Part shown: piece after piece, positions 29,958 to 41,016 of the stretch | How the letters are laid out: each line of letters begins with the position of its first letter | How positions within the stretch are numbered: position 1 is the first letter of the stretch | From: Dickeya oryzae | GTDB taxonomy: Bacteria; Pseudomonadota; Gammaproteobacteria; Enterobacterales; Enterobacteriaceae | Assembly (NCBI RefSeq): GCF_009372235.1 | Contig: NZ_ML762921.1 | Coordinates: forward strand, 62,001-126,000 | Direction: 5' to 3' | DNA length: 64,000 nucleotides | The notes under the pieces: generated by a model | What the model saw: only the letters and a program-made list of their open reading frames with translations | Database searches by the model: none | What the model was told of the DNA's origin: nothing | Translations under genes and position numbers: made by a program

Positions 29958-30707
29958 ATGGGCAGAATCGCGCCCAGGAGAAAACAATCCCGGAGAGATC
30001 AATCCCGGAAAGAGCAATCCACCTGGAATCCCCTGACGTTATGGCAGTCTGGCCTGAACTGGCTGGCCCAGCGACGTCAACACAAGGCAATGCCAAGTGA
30101 ACCGGAAGAACGTGCAGAGGAAGCCGTCGAGGTTTCCCCGGATCCTGCTCCACGCCACCCGCATCGCAGACGTTCATCCTGGCTGCGGAGAGTGTGGCAC
30201 CTGCCGGATGATTTCAGCTGGATGGAACCGCTGCCCTATTTTCACCGTCGTTGTATTCTGATTCTGTTGTGCTTGCTGTTACTGGTACTGCTGTGGCCGA
30301 CCCCACCCTCAGCACCCGCGCCGTCCCGTCAGGTGGAGGTGCCACTCAGCTCGCAGAGTGCGCCGATACAGGCGCAACTGGTGGACCCTAACGCTAACGC
30401 CACTGCCACCACCAACCAGACGTCGCGCCCGGCGACATCTGGTGCCCACTGGCAGTCCTACCAAATCGCCTCCGGTCAGACGCTGGCTCAGCTATTTCGT
30501 GACAATAACCTGCCCGTCAACGATGTGTTTGCTATGGCGCAAGTAGAGGGCCAGAGCAAGCCACTCAGCAACTTACGGGCCGGTCAAAATGTTCGCCTGC
30601 AACTCAATACGCAGGGGATGGTAAGCCAGCTTGAAATCGACACCCCGGATGGTCAGCAAGTCCAGTTCACCCGGCAGCAAGACGGCTCTTTTATCCGCAT
30701 TCGCTAA
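29958..30707 (+). CDS. ytfB: OapA/LysM-like cell-division protein YtfB
   Basis: 249 residues. A basic cytoplasmic N-terminal part precedes LPDDFSWMEPLP (OapA N-terminal motif) and a transmembrane helix (about 97-118), then a Pro/Ala linker. The C-terminal OapA/LysM-like domain (about 170-249; GQTLAQLFRDNNLPVNDVFAMAQVEG and QVQFTRQQDGSFIR) probably binds cell-wall glycans. In E. coli YtfB is linked to septation. The ATG at 29958 follows GAGAGG. The N-terminal extension is longer than in E. coli. The 3' end overlaps the convergent DUF488 gene by 4 nt. Confidence 0.9.
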   Translation: MGRIAPRRKQSRRDQSRKEQSTWNPLTLWQSGLNWLAQRRQHKAMPSEPEERAEEAVEVSPDPAPRHPHRRRSSWLRRVWHLPDDFSWMEPLPYFHRRCILILLCLLLLVLLWPTPPSAPAPSRQVEVPLSSQSAPIQAQLVDPNANATATTNQTSRPATSGAHWQSYQIASGQTLAQLFRDNNLPVNDVFAMAQVEGQSKPLSNLRAGQNVRLQLNTQGMVSQLEIDTPDGQQVQFTRQQDGSFIRIR

Positions 30708-31063
30708 GCGTCCACTTGCTCAACCAGAAAATCACGCAAGACCATGGCATGATTTCGCGGTGTATCCCGGCTGCCATAGAGCAGCGTTATCGGCTCGTTT
30801 TGGCGTAACCGCGTGATCAACGGTTGCCACGCGCTATGCTGACGGAGTTCTGCGCGGTACAGCCCAACGAAAGCATCCCACTCAACCGGGTTGGCATGAT
30901 ACCAGCGGCGCAATTCATGACTGGGTGCCACATCTTTAAGCCAGACAACGCCAGCCAGACGACTTTTCGCCACACCGCGCGGCCATAGCCTATCCACCAG
31001 AAATGCCGCCGATTCCATCGGCTGATGTACGTCATAGACGCGCATCAGGTGTATCAAGGCCAT
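30704..31063 (-). CDS. DUF488 family protein (YeaO-like)
   Basis: 119 residues. It matches the DUF488/YeaO pattern: a RVYD start, VDRLWPRGVAK, WLKDVAPS.ELR.WY, W..F...Y..EL, and a final ITLLYGSRD with NHA. Function unknown; cytosolic. The ATG at 31063 is preceded by an AAGGAGG ribosome-binding site; the 26 open codons before it are unlikely to be used. Confidence 0.88.
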   Translation of the reverse strand: MALIHLMRVYDVHQPMESAAFLVDRLWPRGVAKSRLAGVVWLKDVAPSHELRRWYHANPVEWDAFVGLYRAELRQHSAWQPLITRLRQNEPITLLYGSRDTPRNHAMVLRDFLVEQVDA

Positions 31064-31189
31064 ATCCCCCTCCTTCTGACTGAATTTATCCACCCGCTGA
31101 TCATACTCGCGGGGTGGCGTCACGTCGTGCCTATCCACCACTAACCAATGATCCTCTGCTGAATAGATCCAATTTCTCGCAAATCCCTC

Positions 31190-31242
31190 TTGACAGGATC
31201 GGTCGCTTTGATAAAAACTGCAAACGTTCCCGCAAACGTTTT
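31190..31242 (+). promoter_or_regulatory. Promoter and LacI-type operator of the DapA-family lyase gene
   Basis: Candidate -35 TTGACA (31190-31195), 16-bp spacer and -10 TAAAAA (31212-31217). An operator directly follows: TGCAAACGTTCCCGCAAACG plus TTTT (31219-31242), two direct GCAAACGTT blocks, the second part of the palindrome AAACGTTT typical of LacI-family sites. The same arrangement occurs upstream of the MFS gene at 37995-38050. Confidence 0.75.
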
Positions 31243-31287
31243 TGATAAATTACACTCGACAGTACCCTATAGAAAAAAGAGGACGTT

Positions 31288-32223
31288 ATGAAAAACATCA
31301 ATATCGATTTACGTGGTCTTAACCCAGCGCCAATCACCCCGTTCACCCGTGAAGGGGCCGTCGACTATGCGGCTTGTAAAAAACTAGGTAGTTGGCTGGC
31401 TAGCATCGACGGTGTGAAAAGCCTCACCGTGTTAGGGCATGCCGGGGAAGGCACCTTCCTGTCGCAAGACGAGCAAATGAAAGTGATTGAAGCCTTTGCC
31501 GAATCAGTAAACGGCGCGATTCCGATTATCGCAGGCATCACGCTGGAAGGGACCGCTGTCGCAGCAGAAGAAGCCAAGCGCGCTATCAAAGCCGGTGCAT
31601 CGGCAGGGTTGCTGTACCCGTCCCACGGTTGGCTGCGTTTCGGTTATCAGAAAGGCGCACCGCAGGATAAATACCGCCATGTGTATGAAGAAAGTGGTCT
31701 GCCGCTCATTCTGTTCCAGTATCCCGATGCGACCAAATGTACTTACAATCTGGAAACGATGCTGGATATCGCGGCACAACCCGGCGTATTTGCCATGAAA
31801 AATGGGGTGAGAAACATGCGCCGCTGGGACACTGAAATTCCTGTCATCCGCCGCGAACGCCCTGACTTGCAAATCCTGAGTTGCCACGATGAATACCTGC
31901 TATCAACCGTATTCGATGTGGATGGCTTCCTGGTCGGTTATGGCAACATTGCTCCCGAACTGCTGGTTGAAATGATTAAAGCGGGTAAGGCGAAAGATTA
32001 TGCCGCCGCACGCGCTATCCACGATCGCCTGCTTCCGGTGACGAAAAGCGTGTACCACCGTGGCTCTCACATGGAAGGTACAGTGGCATTGAAGCATGCG
32101 CTGGTCGCAAGAGGGATCCTGGATCATGCGACGGTTCGTTCCCCGTTAATGCCGCTGGAGCCAGGGGCTGCGGACGAAATCATGACGGCAGTCCGCATGG
32201 CGGAGCTTCCTCGCGTTGACTGA
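31288..32223 (+). CDS. DapA/NanA-family class I lyase or aldolase
   Basis: 311 residues with a TIM-barrel pattern of the dihydrodipicolinate synthase/N-acetylneuraminate lyase family: an early PAPITPFT, GHAGEGTFL in place of the usual GTTGE, the YP pair (Tyr145) and the Schiff-base Lys171 in FAMKNG. Family members cleave or condense pyruvate-type ketoacids with aldehydes, or dehydrate sugar acids. The variant motifs argue against true DapA or NanA. Context (LacI regulator, MFS importer with the same operator) points to catabolism of a sugar-acid-like compound. The ATG is preceded by GAGG. Confidence 0.85.
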   Translation: MKNINIDLRGLNPAPITPFTREGAVDYAACKKLGSWLASIDGVKSLTVLGHAGEGTFLSQDEQMKVIEAFAESVNGAIPIIAGITLEGTAVAAEEAKRAIKAGASAGLLYPSHGWLRFGYQKGAPQDKYRHVYEESGLPLILFQYPDATKCTYNLETMLDIAAQPGVFAMKNGVRNMRRWDTEIPVIRRERPDLQILSCHDEYLLSTVFDVDGFLVGYGNIAPELLVEMIKAGKAKDYAAARAIHDRLLPVTKSVYHRGSHMEGTVALKHALVARGILDHATVRSPLMPLEPGAADEIMTAVRMAELPRVD

Positions 32224-32260
32224 TGCGTTTGACGCTCATCTCTACTATCAGCTCAACTAT

Positions 32261-32295
32261 CAGGGTGCCCGCCTGCACAGGGTACGGGCACCCTG
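32261..32295 (+). terminator. Strong hairpin after the lyase gene
   Basis: Perfect 11-bp stem (CAGGGTGCCCG/CGGGCACCCTG) with a 13-nt loop, 40 bp after the stop. There is no T-tract, so intrinsic termination is possible but not certain. The rest of the ~370-bp gap to the LacI gene shows no gene. Confidence 0.5.
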
Positions 32296-32593
32296 CCATT
32301 CTGACCTGACGTGCCCTGTTTGCGTGGCCTTGTACTTCCCTCCACCACATTTGCTCGCGTACCGACCGCCATACCCTGTCGGCACCGCGCCTTGATTCAC
32401 GTCATAGCGCTATCTGCGGTGTATTACCAAAAATATAGCTAATTCACCGGTGCCACTACATAATAACAGCGTGCAAAACAAGCAATAAAACAGACACACT
32501 CCAGACGGCTGAGGGCATCCGGACAGCGTGGATAGCCTCAAATACCGGAGTTTTATCGGGGAGGCTCCCCTACTGACTACGACTAAGGATGAC

Positions 32594-33640
32594 ATGGACT
32601 CAAACGCATTTTCGCCACCTGGCACCAACCGGAAACTGAGCAATAAACCGGTCACCCTACAGGACGTGGCAACCGCGGCTGGCGTCAGCGTCTCTACTGT
32701 GTCGCGCGTACTGGACGAGCGTCTGCCTCCATCACGCAGTAAAGCCGCCCAACGGGTCAGAGAGGTCGCACAGGAGCTGGGGTACCGACGCGATATTATG
32801 GCATCCAGCCTGCGTCGTGGTGGCACCGGCACTATCGGCGTCCTGGTGCCGCGTTTAAGCGATATGGTAATGGCGCTTTTATACGAAGCCATTTTCCGCG
32901 CCGCAGAACGACACGGTTACTTCACTATCGTCGCCACGTGTGGTGATGACCCAGTACAGGAAAAGCAGGCGGCAGAATCGCTGCTTGACCGCCGGGTTGA
33001 CGGTTTGATTCTGGCCACCAGCCGACTGGATGACCAGCTGCCTGCGGAATTACGCCAGCAGCAGATTCCCCATACACTGGTGTTGCGTACCGATGGCATT
33101 AGCCCTTCTGCTACAGGCAACGATGAGCAAGGGGGTTATCTGGCCACTCGTCATCTCATCGATTTAGGTCATCGGGATATCGGCCTGATTGCAGGCCCTA
33201 ATTTCACCTCGGGGGCGCGTGATCGCCGTCTGGGATTTCAACGGGCGATGCAGGAAGCCGGGTTACCAATACGGCCCGAGTGGATCCGCGAGTCGGGTTT
33301 TGGGATTGAGTCCGGGGAACAACAAGGGCTGGAACTGCTCACACCGGCACATCGTCCCAGCGCCATTTTTGCGATCAATGATGATCTGGCGATAGGCGTG
33401 ATGGCGGCAGCGCACCGTGTCGGCCTGACAATTGGTCAGGACCTGTCGCTGGTAGGGTATAACGATATTCCGCTGGTAGCGCGCCTGCCGGTGCCGCTCT
33501 CATCAGTCCACGTGCCGCTGGATCATGTCGCCTCGCTGGCCGTTGACCTTTTGCTTTCCCCTCCACAAGGCGCTAACACCATCAGTCGGGTTATCCCAAG
33601 CCTGATTCCACGCAGCTCCAGCGCGCCATTCAAACGCTGA
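32594..33640 (+). CDS. LacI-family transcriptional regulator
   Basis: 348 residues. The N-terminal helix-turn-helix with hinge (VTLQDVATAAGVSVSTVSRVLDERLPPS... and VAQELGYRRD) is textbook LacI, followed by a periplasmic-binding-protein-like effector domain (IGVLVPRLSD ... AIFAINDDLAIGVMAAAHRVGL). It is the obvious candidate to bind the AAACGTTT-type operators before the lyase gene and the MFS gene. ATG 32594 follows AAGGA; a GTG at 32528 is in frame but would add 22 residues. Confidence 0.92.
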   Translation: MDSNAFSPPGTNRKLSNKPVTLQDVATAAGVSVSTVSRVLDERLPPSRSKAAQRVREVAQELGYRRDIMASSLRRGGTGTIGVLVPRLSDMVMALLYEAIFRAAERHGYFTIVATCGDDPVQEKQAAESLLDRRVDGLILATSRLDDQLPAELRQQQIPHTLVLRTDGISPSATGNDEQGGYLATRHLIDLGHRDIGLIAGPNFTSGARDRRLGFQRAMQEAGLPIRPEWIRESGFGIESGEQQGLELLTPAHRPSAIFAINDDLAIGVMAAAHRVGLTIGQDLSLVGYNDIPLVARLPVPLSSVHVPLDHVASLAVDLLLSPPQGANTISRVIPSLIPRSSSAPFKR

Positions 33641-33652
33641 GCAATGCGCAAT

Positions 33653-33677
33653 GGCCGCTCTGTTCATCAGAGCGGCC
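33653..33677. terminator. Hairpin between the convergent LacI and chemoreceptor genes
   Basis: Perfect stem GGCCGCTCTG/CAGAGCGGCC with a TTCAT loop; no T-tract on either side. Possibly a shared terminator. Confidence 0.5.
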
Positions 33678-33691
33678 TGCTCCCACCGTAT

Positions 33692-35617
33692 TTAGGATAA
33701 CAGCCGGTGTGGTGATACCAGCGCTGACGGGTGACCGTAGCCGTTCTCCTCAGACGTAACGGCACCTTCAGGCAAACGGAAGACCGCAACCAATTCAGCC
33801 AGACGCGATACTTGCTCTTCCAGTGCATGAGCCGCAGAAGACGATTCACTGACCATGGCGGCGTTTTGCTGGATGGTCGAATCCATTTCTGTCACCGCAC
33901 TGCCGATCTGCGAAATACCACGGCTCTGCTCATCAGAGGCCACCGCAATCTCACCCATCAGGTTGTTGACCGAGTTGACCGACCCCACGATTTCATCCAT
34001 CGTCGTGCCGGCTTTCGTCACCAGATTCGCCCCGACATCCACACGGGAAACCGACTCGGAAATCAGCGCTTCGATCTCTTTGGCCGCCTGAGAACTACGT
34101 TGCGCCAGGCTACGCACTTCGCTGGCGACGACCGCAAACCCGCGGCCTTGTTCCCCGGCTCGGGCAGCTTCCACCGCGGCGTTCAACGCCAGAATATTGG
34201 TCTGAAACGCGATGCTGTTGATGACCGATGTGATATCAGAAATCTTTTTAGAACTACCGGAAATCTCGGACATGGTGCTGACTACTCGCCGGATAATATC
34301 GCCCCCCTGATTAGCAATATCTGACGCCTTACCGGTAATCTGACTGGCATGGCGGGCGTTATCGGCATTATTTTTCACCGTTGAGGTCAACTGCTCCATA
34401 CTGGCGGCCGTTTCCACAATCATGCTGGACTGCTGCTCCGTCCTTGCCGACAGGTCGTTATTGCCAGCGCTGATTGCATTCGATGCCCCGGCGACGCGAT
34501 TAACGCTGTGAAGAATGTCCGCCACCAGCTTGCGCAGCCGCACTGTCATATCCATCATGGCATGCGTCAGCATCCCCAACTCGTCATTACGTTCAATCTT
34601 CACCGACATGGATAAATCACCATCCGCGATGGCTTCCGCCAGTTTCAGATTCGACATAATAGGCTGGGTTATCTGGCGGGTTATCGCCCAGGAAATCAGC
34701 AAGCCAAACAGTACCGCAATCCCCCCAAGGGTTGTCATCTGCAAGACTGAGCTGTTGATGATGGCGCTATTTTTTGCATCAATACTCCCGACGATGCTGG
34801 CAATATCCGCCGTGAGCTTATCCCCCGTCGCCCGGAATTTTACATCTGTGGACTTCAGGCTGGTCAGGTTATCGAAATATTGTTTGCCCGCACGGCCATA
34901 ATTGTCGATATAGGCAGCGGTATCCGTCAGCCGGGCTTTGCGTTCACTATCAAGCGCGCTGGCAAAATCATCAAGCGCGCTGGCAAAATCGTTATACGCC
35001 TTTGTGGCTTCATCGTAAGAACGCTGCTGCGCTTTCGAGGCATCTGCACTGCCTGTCCGTTGCAGTATCTGCGTACTGTTAGCCAGCTTGACAATGGCCA
35101 GCAACATGGCGTCACGCTTTGCCAGCAACGCAGTTTCATCAGGCTTCAACGTTATGCTACCCAGAGCCTGAGCCAGTTGATTCCCGCTACCAAGCGCATC
35201 AATAGCATTATTGGTCTCTTTTACTTTATTTAGTGCTGCTTTCTCGGTATCCAGATCCTGCCAGTACTGTTTCATATCCTGATCCAGACTGTTCAGATAG
35301 CCAGAATATTCATCTCCCCACGACAGTGACTTGGTTTTATTTATACTCTCGACAATCTGATTATTATAATTCACCAGATTATTGAGATTCGTGTCATCAA
35401 AAGAAAAGAAATATTTGATTCTCGCTATCTTAGACTGATCAAGGTAATGATTCATATCATTCATGATCGATGTCTTGATATAAAGATCTCGAATAGTGAA
35501 AAATCGCGTCGCTGCAAACCCTGAGGCGATAATCACTAAAATAAGCACTATCGAGAAACCGCCGTATAGCTTGTGAGACACCTTCATTTTATTCATTATT
35601 CTATTAGCCAACCCCAT
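33692..35617 (-). CDS. Methyl-accepting chemotaxis protein
   Basis: 641 residues: transmembrane helix 1 (about 17-35), a long periplasmic helical sensor domain (about 40-285), helix 2 (about 290-310), HAMP, and a signalling domain with [25 protein letters not shown]. No NWETF-type C-terminal tether. The sensor contains a seven-residue tandem repeat (DDFASAL twice) from a 21-bp duplication at 34950-34991. It lies between the LacI regulator and the MFS gene, so it might sense the same compound; that is only positional. ATG 35617 is preceded by GGGG. Confidence 0.92.
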   Translation of the reverse strand: MGLANRIMNKMKVSHKLYGGFSIVLILVIIASGFAATRFFTIRDLYIKTSIMNDMNHYLDQSKIARIKYFFSFDDTNLNNLVNYNNQIVESINKTKSLSWGDEYSGYLNSLDQDMKQYWQDLDTEKAALNKVKETNNAIDALGSGNQLAQALGSITLKPDETALLAKRDAMLLAIVKLANSTQILQRTGSADASKAQQRSYDEATKAYNDFASALDDFASALDSERKARLTDTAAYIDNYGRAGKQYFDNLTSLKSTDVKFRATGDKLTADIASIVGSIDAKNSAIINSSVLQMTTLGGIAVLFGLLISWAITRQITQPIMSNLKLAEAIADGDLSMSVKIERNDELGMLTHAMMDMTVRLRKLVADILHSVNRVAGASNAISAGNNDLSARTEQQSSMIVETAASMEQLTSTVKNNADNARHASQITGKASDIANQGGDIIRRVVSTMSEISGSSKKISDITSVINSIAFQTNILALNAAVEAARAGEQGRGFAVVASEVRSLAQRSSQAAKEIEALISESVSRVDVGANLVTKAGTTMDEIVGSVNSVNNLMGEIAVASDEQSRGISQIGSAVTEMDSTIQQNAAMVSESSSAAHALEEQVSRLAELVAVFRLPEGAVTSEENGYGHPSALVSPHRLLS

Positions 35618-36228
35618 ATGATCCCCACCCTTGACGGAAAGAAAAACCACAACACATTGTTACAGTATCGGTACGGATTGTGAGACGTTAACGATGATGT
35701 CATTATTTTGTCTGACACACGACAAATTGATAATTTTAACGCCAGGAAACGTTAAAATGTGACGCACACCACGAACAAGTTACCACTTATAATTATAGAT
35801 TAATCTGTTTCGGTCGAACCTCACACCGCCATAACCTCCTGATAAAACAGTACCACTGACAATATCGAGATTAATCGCTTAAAAACAAATAATCCACACA
35901 CATGATTAAATAAAAATCCGTTTCATCTTAGCCGCAATAGAAAACTGACAACGTGATGCATAAAATCGGTGGGTTTCTCTATATCCCCTGACCTATCCTC
36001 ACGTCGTGCGTGTATGGGTTACGTGACTCAGCCATTTCATCGTTTCAGGCTTAACGTGCCAGTATGTAACATGGTTTAACTCGTCCCCGTATTATTTAAT
36101 AATACATAAATAATTACGCTTCATATTGTTTTCCCGGCGGAGGAAACCATCATCTGAAATATCACTGCCTGTGATTATTTAATACTTGCCCCACATTCGC
36201 AGGGCAAGCCAGCCACAGGCTGTCACCG
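35618..36228. other. Long A+T-rich intergenic region
   Basis: About 610 bp upstream of the chemoreceptor gene and past the MFS gene stop. No gene recognised. A perfect inverted repeat TTTTAACG (35734-35741) / CGTTAAAA (35750-35757) and a partial CRP-like half site (TGTGACG near 35758) are candidate control elements of the chemoreceptor. Confidence 0.4.
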
Positions 36229-37641
36229 CTATGGTGATAGCTCCTCCAGAACCTTGCCTTTTGTTTCAATAGCATATCGCAGCGTTACCACACCCCCAAT
36301 CAGGGCGATTAAGGCGAATGCGACAAACACGTAGCGAATGCCAAAATCACTGACAATAACGCCTACCAAAATAGGGCCAACGGCAGAGCCCGCACGCAAC
36401 CAGGCACTGCCCAATCCGGTGCCGATAGCACGTAGCCGGGTTGGATAAAGTTCGGAAGAATAGAGGTAGAGAGAAAACGTGATGGTTTGCAATATGCCGT
36501 ACCCCACCGTGGCACAGATCAAAATCTGTATTGGGCTGGTCGCTCCTAATACGGTCAGTGTAGTCAGCGGAATAATTGCCAATAAAAAAGCAGCAGCATA
36601 CCAGCGTCTGCGTCCGACTTTATCAATAAACAACGCACAGATTATCGAGGCCAGCACACCAAATGCCGATGTTATCCAACCGTAAGCCAGCGCCGTTTCG
36701 ATGGGCAGTCCAAAAACCTTTTTATACAGCGTAGGCAACCAGGTCACCAAACCATTATTGATGGTATAGCCACACACCCATAACGCCCAGATAGTCAATG
36801 TTCGCTTGCAGTAAATACCCGAGAACAGCTCACGCCACCCTTGTGAGGCTGCGGTTTTATCCGCCGTCTGGCGAATAACCGGTTCTGCTAGCGAGCCACC
36901 GTGGCGAATCACCTCGTCCTCCAGTTTTTTCACCACCGCATCGGCTTCAGACAAGCGCCCTTTTGAAGCCAGCCAGCGTGGTGACTCGGGCATAAACCAG
37001 CGTAAAGGCACCGTAATGATGGAAGGAATCAACCCCACGATAAACATGGCCTTCCAGCCATAAATCGGCACCAGAAAGTACCCGGCTATCCCGGCAAACA
37101 TCATGCCTATCGGAAAGATCACTTCATATAACAGAAAGAAACGTCCACGTTTTTTCGCTCCAACGAATTCGTTGATATAAGAACTGGCGACCGGAACTTC
37201 AGCCCCAATGCCCACACCTTGCAGGAAACGAAATACCATCATGGATGTACCGCTCCAGGCGAATAGGCAGGATGCATCCATAATAACAAACAGAATAATC
37301 GTGATTTTTAATACGCCAAGGCGGCCAATTTTTTCTGCCAGAGAACCAAAAAATACAGCACCGAACAATTGCCCGACATAACTGGCCGCAATAATCATTC
37401 CGATATCTGTCGCATTGAGCCCCCATTCCGCAGCCAGTTGCGGCATGGCGAACGCGATTGCCAGTACGGTATAAGCATCAAAGAATGTGGAAAGCCCCAC
37501 GACTACACGAATCGTCATTAACTGGCGGGTGATCGGCATCCGTTCAAGGCGGGCCACCAATTCAGCCTGTGTGGTGCCACCAGGAACGACAGTGCTGATG
37601 ACACCACTCATGGTGCCGACACTCATGTCATGTGTTGACAT
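36229..37641 (-). CDS. MFS transporter, organic-acid/sugar-acid type
   Basis: 470 residues with about 12 membrane helices. Family marks: the loop 2-3 motif GSLAEKIGRLGVLK, RFLQGVGIGAEVPVASSYINE, and PESPRWLASKGR in the central loop, a pattern shared by the metabolite:H+ symporter and sugar-porter branches. Probably imports an acid or sugar derivative that the DapA-family lyase then breaks down. Start ATG 37641 with GGAG upstream; 16 upstream codons are open. Its promoter carries the same LacI-type operator as the lyase gene. Confidence 0.88.
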   Translation of the reverse strand: MSTHDMSVGTMSGVISTVVPGGTTQAELVARLERMPITRQLMTIRVVVGLSTFFDAYTVLAIAFAMPQLAAEWGLNATDIGMIIAASYVGQLFGAVFFGSLAEKIGRLGVLKITIILFVIMDASCLFAWSGTSMMVFRFLQGVGIGAEVPVASSYINEFVGAKKRGRFFLLYEVIFPIGMMFAGIAGYFLVPIYGWKAMFIVGLIPSIITVPLRWFMPESPRWLASKGRLSEADAVVKKLEDEVIRHGGSLAEPVIRQTADKTAASQGWRELFSGIYCKRTLTIWALWVCGYTINNGLVTWLPTLYKKVFGLPIETALAYGWITSAFGVLASIICALFIDKVGRRRWYAAAFLLAIIPLTTLTVLGATSPIQILICATVGYGILQTITFSLYLYSSELYPTRLRAIGTGLGSAWLRAGSAVGPILVGVIVSDFGIRYVFVAFALIALIGGVVTLRYAIETKGKVLEELSP

Positions 37642-38353
37642 ACGTTTTTCTCCAGAAAGGCTAGTGAGGATGTGCTGTTGCTTGACCAATCAGGGGGTTT
37701 TCTTCGTCTTCCCGCCTACCGGTATGTTCAGCACGCAGTAACAGTCACAGAGGCTATTTCACCGCCCGATAACCGCCGGTGTTACCTGTTGCACTCCCCG
37801 TTGCCGCAACGTATGCCCGCCCACACCCCCTTGTGCTCTGCCACACAGTGCGTTAACGCGTAATACATGACGCGCCCCATTGGCATCACCGCCCTTTCCC
37901 GTAGACGGACTGCGGTAGCGCTGCCCCGCCGTTATCATGATTTTTTTCATAGCGTCCTCTTTTCTCGATGTAGGGTACTTTTAATAAATTATGTAAAACG
38001 TTTGCAGGAACGTTTGCATATTTTTCTAATGAAGGGATTATGGGTGTCAAGAAAACGATGAAAATTTCGACAGGGAGTGTGACGACTCTCTATGCCTGAT
38101 ACTTATTCGATCGCAGGATCTCGGGCAGAAGGCATATATGCGAATTGCATCACAGAAAGTTTATTAATTGAGAGATGTTGAAGAAAAAGAGGGAATAATT
38201 CATTAATTATCAAATAAATAAAAAATCACTGCATACCCACGGTATGGGTAGCGATCACTGATGTCTGGCTGCTGGAGAAGTGTCTGCTACAGGATCCAAA
38301 CACCAGGATCACCTCTCGCAGGATCACGCTATAAAATGGAGCACCTGAAATGC
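37642..38353. other. Intergenic region between the MFS gene and rplI
   Basis: About 710 bp. It contains the MFS promoter/operator (37995-38050); the leader from there to the MFS start is about 350 nt, unusually long. No gene was recognised in it or in 38051-38353. Confidence 0.5.
37995..38050 (-). promoter_or_regulatory. Promoter and LacI-type operator of the MFS gene
   Basis: On the minus strand: -35 TTGACA (38050-38045), 16-bp spacer, -10 TAGAAA (38028-38023), then the operator TGCAAACGTTCCTGCAAACG plus TTTT (38018-37995). It differs from the operator at 31219 by a single base in the central spacer. The near identity of two distant promoters argues strongly for a shared repressor, most simply the LacI protein at 32594. 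Confidence 0.78.
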
Positions 38354-38380
38354 AAAACGCTGGCACAAGGCCAGCGTTTT
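38354..38380. terminator. Terminator after rplI
   Basis: AAAACGCTGGC/GCCAGCGTTTT stem with an ACAAG loop; ends the rpsF-priB-rpsR-rplI operon on the minus strand. Confidence 0.85.
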
Positions 38381-38408
38381 ACGTGTCGCGATGAAGCGGA
38401 GTAAAAAA

Positions 38409-38870
<462 letters not shown>

Positions 38871-38899
38871 TCAAAGTCTCGTTAATGGACAGTGGCCGA

Positions 38900-39452
<553 letters not shown>

Positions 39453-39457
39453 AACAA

Positions 39458-39868
<411 letters not shown>

Positions 39869-39950
39869 TTATTCAGCCTCCTGTCAGGGTCAGCCGCGGC
39901 CCATGGAAGCAAGGAACGTGTTGTGTGTACGGCTGAAAAAATGACGCGTA

Positions 39951-39979
39951 ATTATAATGACGCCCTCATGGGAAAACAA
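39951..39979 (-). promoter_or_regulatory. Sigma-70 promoter of rpsF-priB-rpsR-rplI
   Basis: On the minus strand, -35 TTGTTT (39979-39974), a 17-bp spacer and -10 TATAAT (39956-39951), about 100 bp before the rpsF start. Confidence 0.75.
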
Positions 39980-40034
39980 GCGATATTGCCAGTCAGCACG
40001 ACAAAGAGAAAAACAGCGCAGCCAAAGGGGAAAA

Positions 40035-40784
40035 TCAGAGCGAGCGCACGAAGAAATCCGCCCCGGCCTGCAAAGCAGTCGGGGTAATCTTGTGGCCAAT
40101 GCCGACCTCCGTCAGGTAGGTCACCTGCTGACTGGCGTTGCAAGCGTTCAGTTCCCGGTACAAGCGTTCGCTCTGCGATGCCGGAACCAGCTCATCAGCC
40201 AGGCCATGCCAGAGCAGGAGCGGCCGGTCGGATACCTTATCCAACTGATGCCCCACATCATACGGTGCCACACGTTCCGCCAACGCCTGTAACTGCGCCT
40301 GCGCTCCCGGTTCATCCGGTGTCACCGGTGGAAACAGCATCTGCGATAACGACGAAAAATAGCCAGCGCCCATAAAGCAGGCCGCCGATTTCAACCAGGG
40401 GTATTGCGTCATCGCCGCCAGCGCCGTCATGCCGCCCATCGACGCACCACAAATCCCGACTCTGTCGCCATCAATCAACCCCTGTTCGCGACACCAGGCC
40501 AGATAGCGGGGCAATTCCTGCACATTCGTCAGTAATATGTCCCAGAAACAACGCCAACGTCGCGCCTCATCGCCGTCAAAACGCCCGCCATGCATCAGCG
40601 CATCCGGCGCGATAACCCGAAAGCCAGCCTTCGCCAGCGCGTAGGCAAAATACGAGTAAACTTCTTTAGAGGAGGTATAGCCATGAAAGAAGAAAATGGT
40701 GGGTAAAGGCCGCGTCCTGCCGCCAGAAGGAAAGGCATGCAGCACCTCGATGCCTGAAACATCCTCGTTTCCCATTTCTACCAT
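40035..40784 (-). CDS. yjfP: Alpha/beta-hydrolase esterase YjfP
   Basis: 249 residues, the same length as E. coli YjfP. Motifs: IFFFHGYTSSKEVYSYFA (oxyanion-hole HG), nucleophile in GASMGGMT, WHGLADELVPA for the Asp, and GIGHKI for the His. A short-chain esterase; physiological substrate unknown. Start ATG 40784 follows AAGGAG. Confidence 0.92.
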   Translation of the reverse strand: MVEMGNEDVSGIEVLHAFPSGGRTRPLPTIFFFHGYTSSKEVYSYFAYALAKAGFRVIAPDALMHGGRFDGDEARRWRCFWDILLTNVQELPRYLAWCREQGLIDGDRVGICGASMGGMTALAAMTQYPWLKSAACFMGAGYFSSLSQMLFPPVTPDEPGAQAQLQALAERVAPYDVGHQLDKVSDRPLLLWHGLADELVPASQSERLYRELNACNASQQVTYLTEVGIGHKITPTALQAGADFFVRSL

Positions 40785-41016
40785 TATCGTCTCCTTTTCT
40801 TCATTGATTAACAGGTAAAACCGTCAGGAACGCCTACAATTATTTCGTATACCATTTAACCGCTGGCAACACTCAATACATATAAAGACAGATCGCAATG
40901 ATCTTGGTCAAATTAGTTACAAAAGTACCGATTGATGTAAAATTTCGCACTTTTTTGCCGTTAACGGCAGTAATCAATTCCCAATCACGTCTCATACCAT
41001 ACTAAAGAGAATTATC

